Shown one piece after another: positions 14,079 to 16,626 of a stretch of 16,626 nt of DNA. Made by a program: the position numbers and the translations under genes. The DNA comes from JAZKIX01 sp040384645. Lineage in GTDB: Bacteria > Pseudomonadota > Gammaproteobacteria > Burkholderiales > Burkholderiaceae_D. The stretch covers positions 1 through 16,626 of the forward strand of contig JAZKIX010000176.1 of assembly GCA_040384645.1 (NCBI GenBank). The letters run 5' to 3'. Position 1 is the first letter of the stretch. Each line of letters opens with the position of its first letter. The notes beneath the pieces are model-generated. The model was not told where the DNA came from. It searched no databases and saw only the letters and a list, made by a program, of their open reading frames with translations.

Positions 14079-15888
14079 GTTCAGCGTCGTGATCCGCTCG
14101 GGCAAAGGCGATCAATCGATCTATGCCTTGCAACAAGAGCGCACCACGGTGGGTAAAGGTGGCGATGTCGACATCGCGCTCAGTGGATGGAATGTATCGA
14201 AAATGCACGCCGCCTTTTTGTTCGATGAAGACAATTTGTTCATCGAAGATTTGGATAGCATGTTCGGCACCTGGGTCAACGGTGAGCGGAGTCAACGATT
14301 TGGCCCCTTGCGGGTGGAGACGGAAATCGTCATCGGTGCTTATCGTATTTCAGTCGATATAGTCAAAGCCGACCTGTCTGCCATGAATGCAGAACCCCAC
14401 GCGGCGCCGCCAGTTTCTCATACGGCAGTCAAGCTCCCAGCACCAGAAGAACGCGAGACGATCGCGTTGCGCCAAATGACGTCGGCGAGGACAGAACCAA
14501 CTTTGCCGCGACCTGGTGCGCTACATATGCACGAACCGGTGGCAGTTGTGGCACCAGTAAAGAAAGAACGTCCCGCTGAACGCAGCGTCCAGCCACAAGA
14601 GCCNNNNNNNNNNGCAGACTTGCAGATGTTTTCCTGGCGTAAGGCGGTTCACAAGACGCTGGTGGAGCGTATGGAGAGCCACCGGATCGACATCAACAAG
14701 ATGGCCGATGATGAAGTGCGCTCCAATGTTCGTGCTTTGATCCGCGACATCGTCACCGAACAAAAAGATATTCCGAAAATTGTTGACGTCACCGAGCTGT
14801 CGCAATTGGTACTGGATGAAGCAGTTGGATTGGGGCCGCTGGAGGCGCTGCTGCGTGATCCGACGGTCAGCGAAGTGATGGTCAATGCGGCCAACGATAT
14901 TTGGGTAGAACGGAGTGGCAAGCTGGAACTGACCGGCGCCAGTTTTACCAGTGACCGAGCGGTGATGGGCGCTATCGAGCGGATCGTGACGCCACTTGGA
15001 CGGCGAGTTGATGAAAGCTCGCCACTGGTCGATGCCCGGCTTAAGGACGGCTCACGGGTCAACGCGATTATTCCACCTCTGGCATTGCGCGGGCCGAGCA
15101 TCACAATCCGGAAATTTTCACGTTCGCGGGTCGAGCCGCATCACTTGATCGGATACGGCTCGTTGACACAGCCGATGATTGAAGTGTTGCGCAATGCCGT
15201 CCTGCATCGGCGCAATATTATTGTGTCGGGCGGAACCGGTACTGGTAAGACGACTTTTTTAAATATGTTGTCGCGATTTATTCCTGACGACGAACGGATT
15301 GTGACCATCGAAGACGCGGCTGAATTGACACTCGACCAGCCCAATCTGGTATCGCTTGAATCGCGTCCGTCCAATGCAGAAGGCAAGGGGCAGGTGTCGA
15401 TTCGCGATCTGGTGCGTAACTCATTGCGGATGCGCCCGGACCGCATTGTCATTGGTGAGTGCCGGGGTGGTGAGGCGCTCGATATGTTACAGGCGATGAA
15501 TACAGGTCATGACGGTTCCTTGACCACCTTGCATGCCAACACGCCGCGTGATGCGGTCGCCCGGCTGGAANNNNNNNNNNNNNNNNNNNNNNNNNNNNNN
15601 NNNNNNNNNNNNNNNNNNNNNNNNNNNNNNNNNNNNNNNNNNNNNNNNNNNNNNCTTATCGAGGGTATGATTTCTTCGATGGAGAAAGAGATTACGGGTA
15701 TGGAGGGCGACACCTTGCAGATGCAAGATATTTTCGTGTATCGCCAAACTGGCCGTAGCAGCGAAGGAAAGACCGAAGGACGGTTTGAAGCTACCGGTAG
15801 CATTCCCGATTTTTATGGGGAATTGAAGGCCGCCGGGATTCCTGTGGATCTGGATATTTTCGAGATGGAAGAAAGAACGCAGTCATGA
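14065..15888 (+). CDS. cpaF: FHA domain fused to CpaF/TadA secretion ATPase
   Basis: It starts with GTG at 14065, supported by AAGGAG (14052-14057), 7 bases upstream inside cpaC. The frame has 607 codons. Residues about 5-100 form a forkhead-associated domain: VGKGGDVDI (29-37), SKMHA (45-49) and GTWVNG (68-73). The usual GR pair is GK here. A Pro/Ala-rich linker (about 105-185) contains a 10-N gap. The ATPase follows: CpaF N-terminal region (about 186-330), Walker A GGTGTGKTT (389-397), Asp box IEDAAE (415-420), Walker B IVIGECRGGE (461-470) and His box GHDGSLTTLHAN (481-492). An 84-N run removes about 28 codons. The product powers pilus assembly at the inner membrane. FHA domains bind phosphothreonine, so control by a Ser/Thr kinase is inferred. 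Confidence 0.93.
   Translation: MRKSEFSVVIRSGKGDQSIYALQQERTTVGKGGDVDIALSGWNVSKMHAAFLFDEDNLFIEDLDSMFGTWVNGERSQRFGPLRVETEIVIGAYRISVDIVKADLSAMNAEPHAAPPVSHTAVKLPAPEERETIALRQMTSARTEPTLPRPGALHMHEPVAVVAPVKKERPAERSVQPQEXXXXADLQMFSWRKAVHKTLVERMESHRIDINKMADDEVRSNVRALIRDIVTEQKDIPKIVDVTELSQLVLDEAVGLGPLEALLRDPTVSEVMVNAANDIWVERSGKLELTGASFTSDRAVMGAIERIVTPLGRRVDESSPLVDARLKDGSRVNAIIPPLALRGPSITIRKFSRSRVEPHHLIGYGSLTQPMIEVLRNAVLHRRNIIVSGGTGTGKTTFLNMLSRFIPDDERIVTIEDAAELTLDQPNLVSLESRPSNAEGKGQVSIRDLVRNSLRMRPDRIVIGECRGGEALDMLQAMNTGHDGSLTTLHANTPRDAVARLEXXXXXXXXXXXXXXXXXXXXXXXXXXXXLIEGMISSMEKEITGMEGDTLQMQDIFVYRQTGRSSEGKTEGRFEATGSIPDFYGELKAAGIPVDLDIFEMEERTQS
14604..14613. other. Run of 10 N inside the FHA-ATPase linker
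   Basis: Ten undetermined bases in the Pro-rich linker between the FHA and ATPase domains. The frame is kept if the length is true. Confidence 0.95.
15571..15654. other. Run of 84 N inside the CpaF ATPase domain
   Basis: 84 undetermined bases equal 28 codons and keep the frame. The flanks (AVARLE before, EITGMEGD after) are the expected neighbours in CpaF proteins. The missing length is close to what the family needs, so the gap size is probably right. Confidence 0.95.
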
Positions 15889-16626
15889 GCGGCTTGCTAT
15901 TAGCCACCACCATCATGGTGGGCATTTTTATATTTAGCGTCCTTGGCTATCTGCTGGTCGAGTGGTTATCCGTGCGCCGCCTGGCCAATGTGGCGGCCGG
16001 CAAAATCAACAATAAAATTGGTGAGCTGGCGCGCGTCCAGTCCAAAGATTTAAATTTACTGGTGGGACAGGCGCAGCTTTACGTAACATCAAAATATGCG
16101 GCAATCATTGTCTTGCCATTGTTGGTCTGGATTGTACTGGGGGGGATATTTGCACCGCTGGTAACGGCACTGGCAATTTACCTGCTGCCAAGATATTTAT
16201 TCAAACGGCGCAAGGCCAAACGTCTTAAACAGATCGAAGAAGCATTGCCAAATTCGCTGATGATGATTGCCAGTTCCTTGCGTGCCGGTAGTGCGCTGCC
16301 AGTGGCAATCCAGATTTTGGTACGCGAGCAGCCAGGTCCACTGGGACAAGAATTTGCGATCCTGTTGCGTGAACAAAAGCTTGGCGTCGACTTTGATTCT
16401 GCCATGCAAACCATGGCAGATCGTATCGCGATCCCCGACTTTCATCTGGTGTCGGTGGCGCTGCGTGTGTCGCGCGAAGTGGGTGGCAATCTGGCAGAGA
16501 TTCTGGATTCCCTGGCCAATACGATTCGCAACAAAGCGATTTTGGAAGGCAAGATCAAGGCGCTGACGGCGCAAGGCACGATCCAGGGGATTGTGATGGC
16601 ATTGCTGCCTTTTGTCATTGCTGGAT
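15885..16626 (+). CDS. tadB: TadB inner-membrane platform protein, 5' part
   Basis: It starts in an ATGA overlap with the ATPase gene and runs off the window after 247 codons. A membrane helix (about 3-25) is followed by a basic stretch and two close membrane segments (about 70-104). A cytoplasmic type II secretion F domain comes next (about 117-225), with IEEALPNSLMMIASSLRAG, LGVDFDSAMQTMADR and SREVGGNLAEILDSLANTIR. A further hydrophobic stretch begins at the window edge. TadB with TadC forms the platform on which the ATPase acts. No stop or frame break is seen. Confidence 0.92.
   Translation, partial: MSGLLLATTIMVGIFIFSVLGYLLVEWLSVRRLANVAAGKINNKIGELARVQSKDLNLLVGQAQLYVTSKYAAIIVLPLLVWIVLGGIFAPLVTALAIYLLPRYLFKRRKAKRLKQIEEALPNSLMMIASSLRAGSALPVAIQILVREQPGPLGQEFAILLREQKLGVDFDSAMQTMADRIAIPDFHLVSVALRVSREVGGNLAEILDSLANTIRNKAILEGKIKALTAQGTIQGIVMALLPFVIAG

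Overview
The window reads as draft-assembly sequence from a Gram-negative betaproteobacterium. It contains a Tad/Flp pilus locus with an outer-membrane secretin, an ExeM/NucH-type secreted nuclease, a MoxR-DUF58 pair and a yefM-yoeB toxin-antitoxin pair. Gene content and the protein flavour suggest Burkholderiales, possibly Oxalobacteraceae; this placement is inference, not a database result. Three runs of N (13296-13305, 14604-14613, 15571-15654) mark assembly gaps or masked bases. All three fall inside Tad genes and leave the reading frame open.

Layout. (1) 1-1704 (+): 3' part of a secreted endonuclease/exonuclease/phosphatase-fold nuclease with C-terminal Ig-like domains, followed by a good rho-independent terminator. 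(2) About 1705-3071: an AT-rich, accessory-looking patch. It holds a minus-strand uncharacterised gene broken by a single-base frameshift (1848-2257), an empty stretch, and a compact yefM-yoeB module (2563-3071) whose promoter is overlaid by two TGTACA operator cores. The YoeB has Arg where the catalytic His83 should be. (3) 3089-5608 (-): an operon of a Pmp3/YqaE-like membrane peptide, a MoxR AAA+ ATPase and a DUF58 protein. The transglutaminase gene that often follows DUF58 is not there. (4) 5893-6303 (+): a DUF192 protein with its own terminator. (5) 6304-6955: a long AT-rich non-coding leader. (6) 6956-16626 (+): the Tad locus, in the order Flp pilin, TadG-like, TadE-like, a secreted protein of unknown function, a short TadE-like pseudopilin, CpaB/RcpC, CpaC/RcpA secretin, an FHA-CpaF/TadA fusion ATPase, and TadB (cut by the window end).

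How the genes work together. The Flp prepilin would be cleaved by a TadV/CpaA peptidase that is not in the window. It would be assembled by the TadA ATPase with the TadB (and presumably TadC) inner-membrane platform, and extruded through the CpaC secretin assisted by CpaB; the TadE/TadG-like proteins are minor pilins or accessory pseudopilins. Gene junctions are mostly overlapping or nearly so (ATGA overlaps at 10204 and 15885, a 14-base overlap at 14065), which suggests translational coupling. A hairpin followed by T8 lies between the pilin and the second gene and would let the pilin be expressed above the rest. No separate TadZ/CpaE gene lies between secretin and ATPase; the ATPase instead carries an N-terminal FHA domain. 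I did not find RNA genes, insertion sequences or CRISPR arrays. The Tad locus is a recognisable known system. The least-described parts are the duplicated secreted protein at 10204-10962, the frameshifted gene at 1848-2257 and the chain of tiny frames ahead of cpaB.
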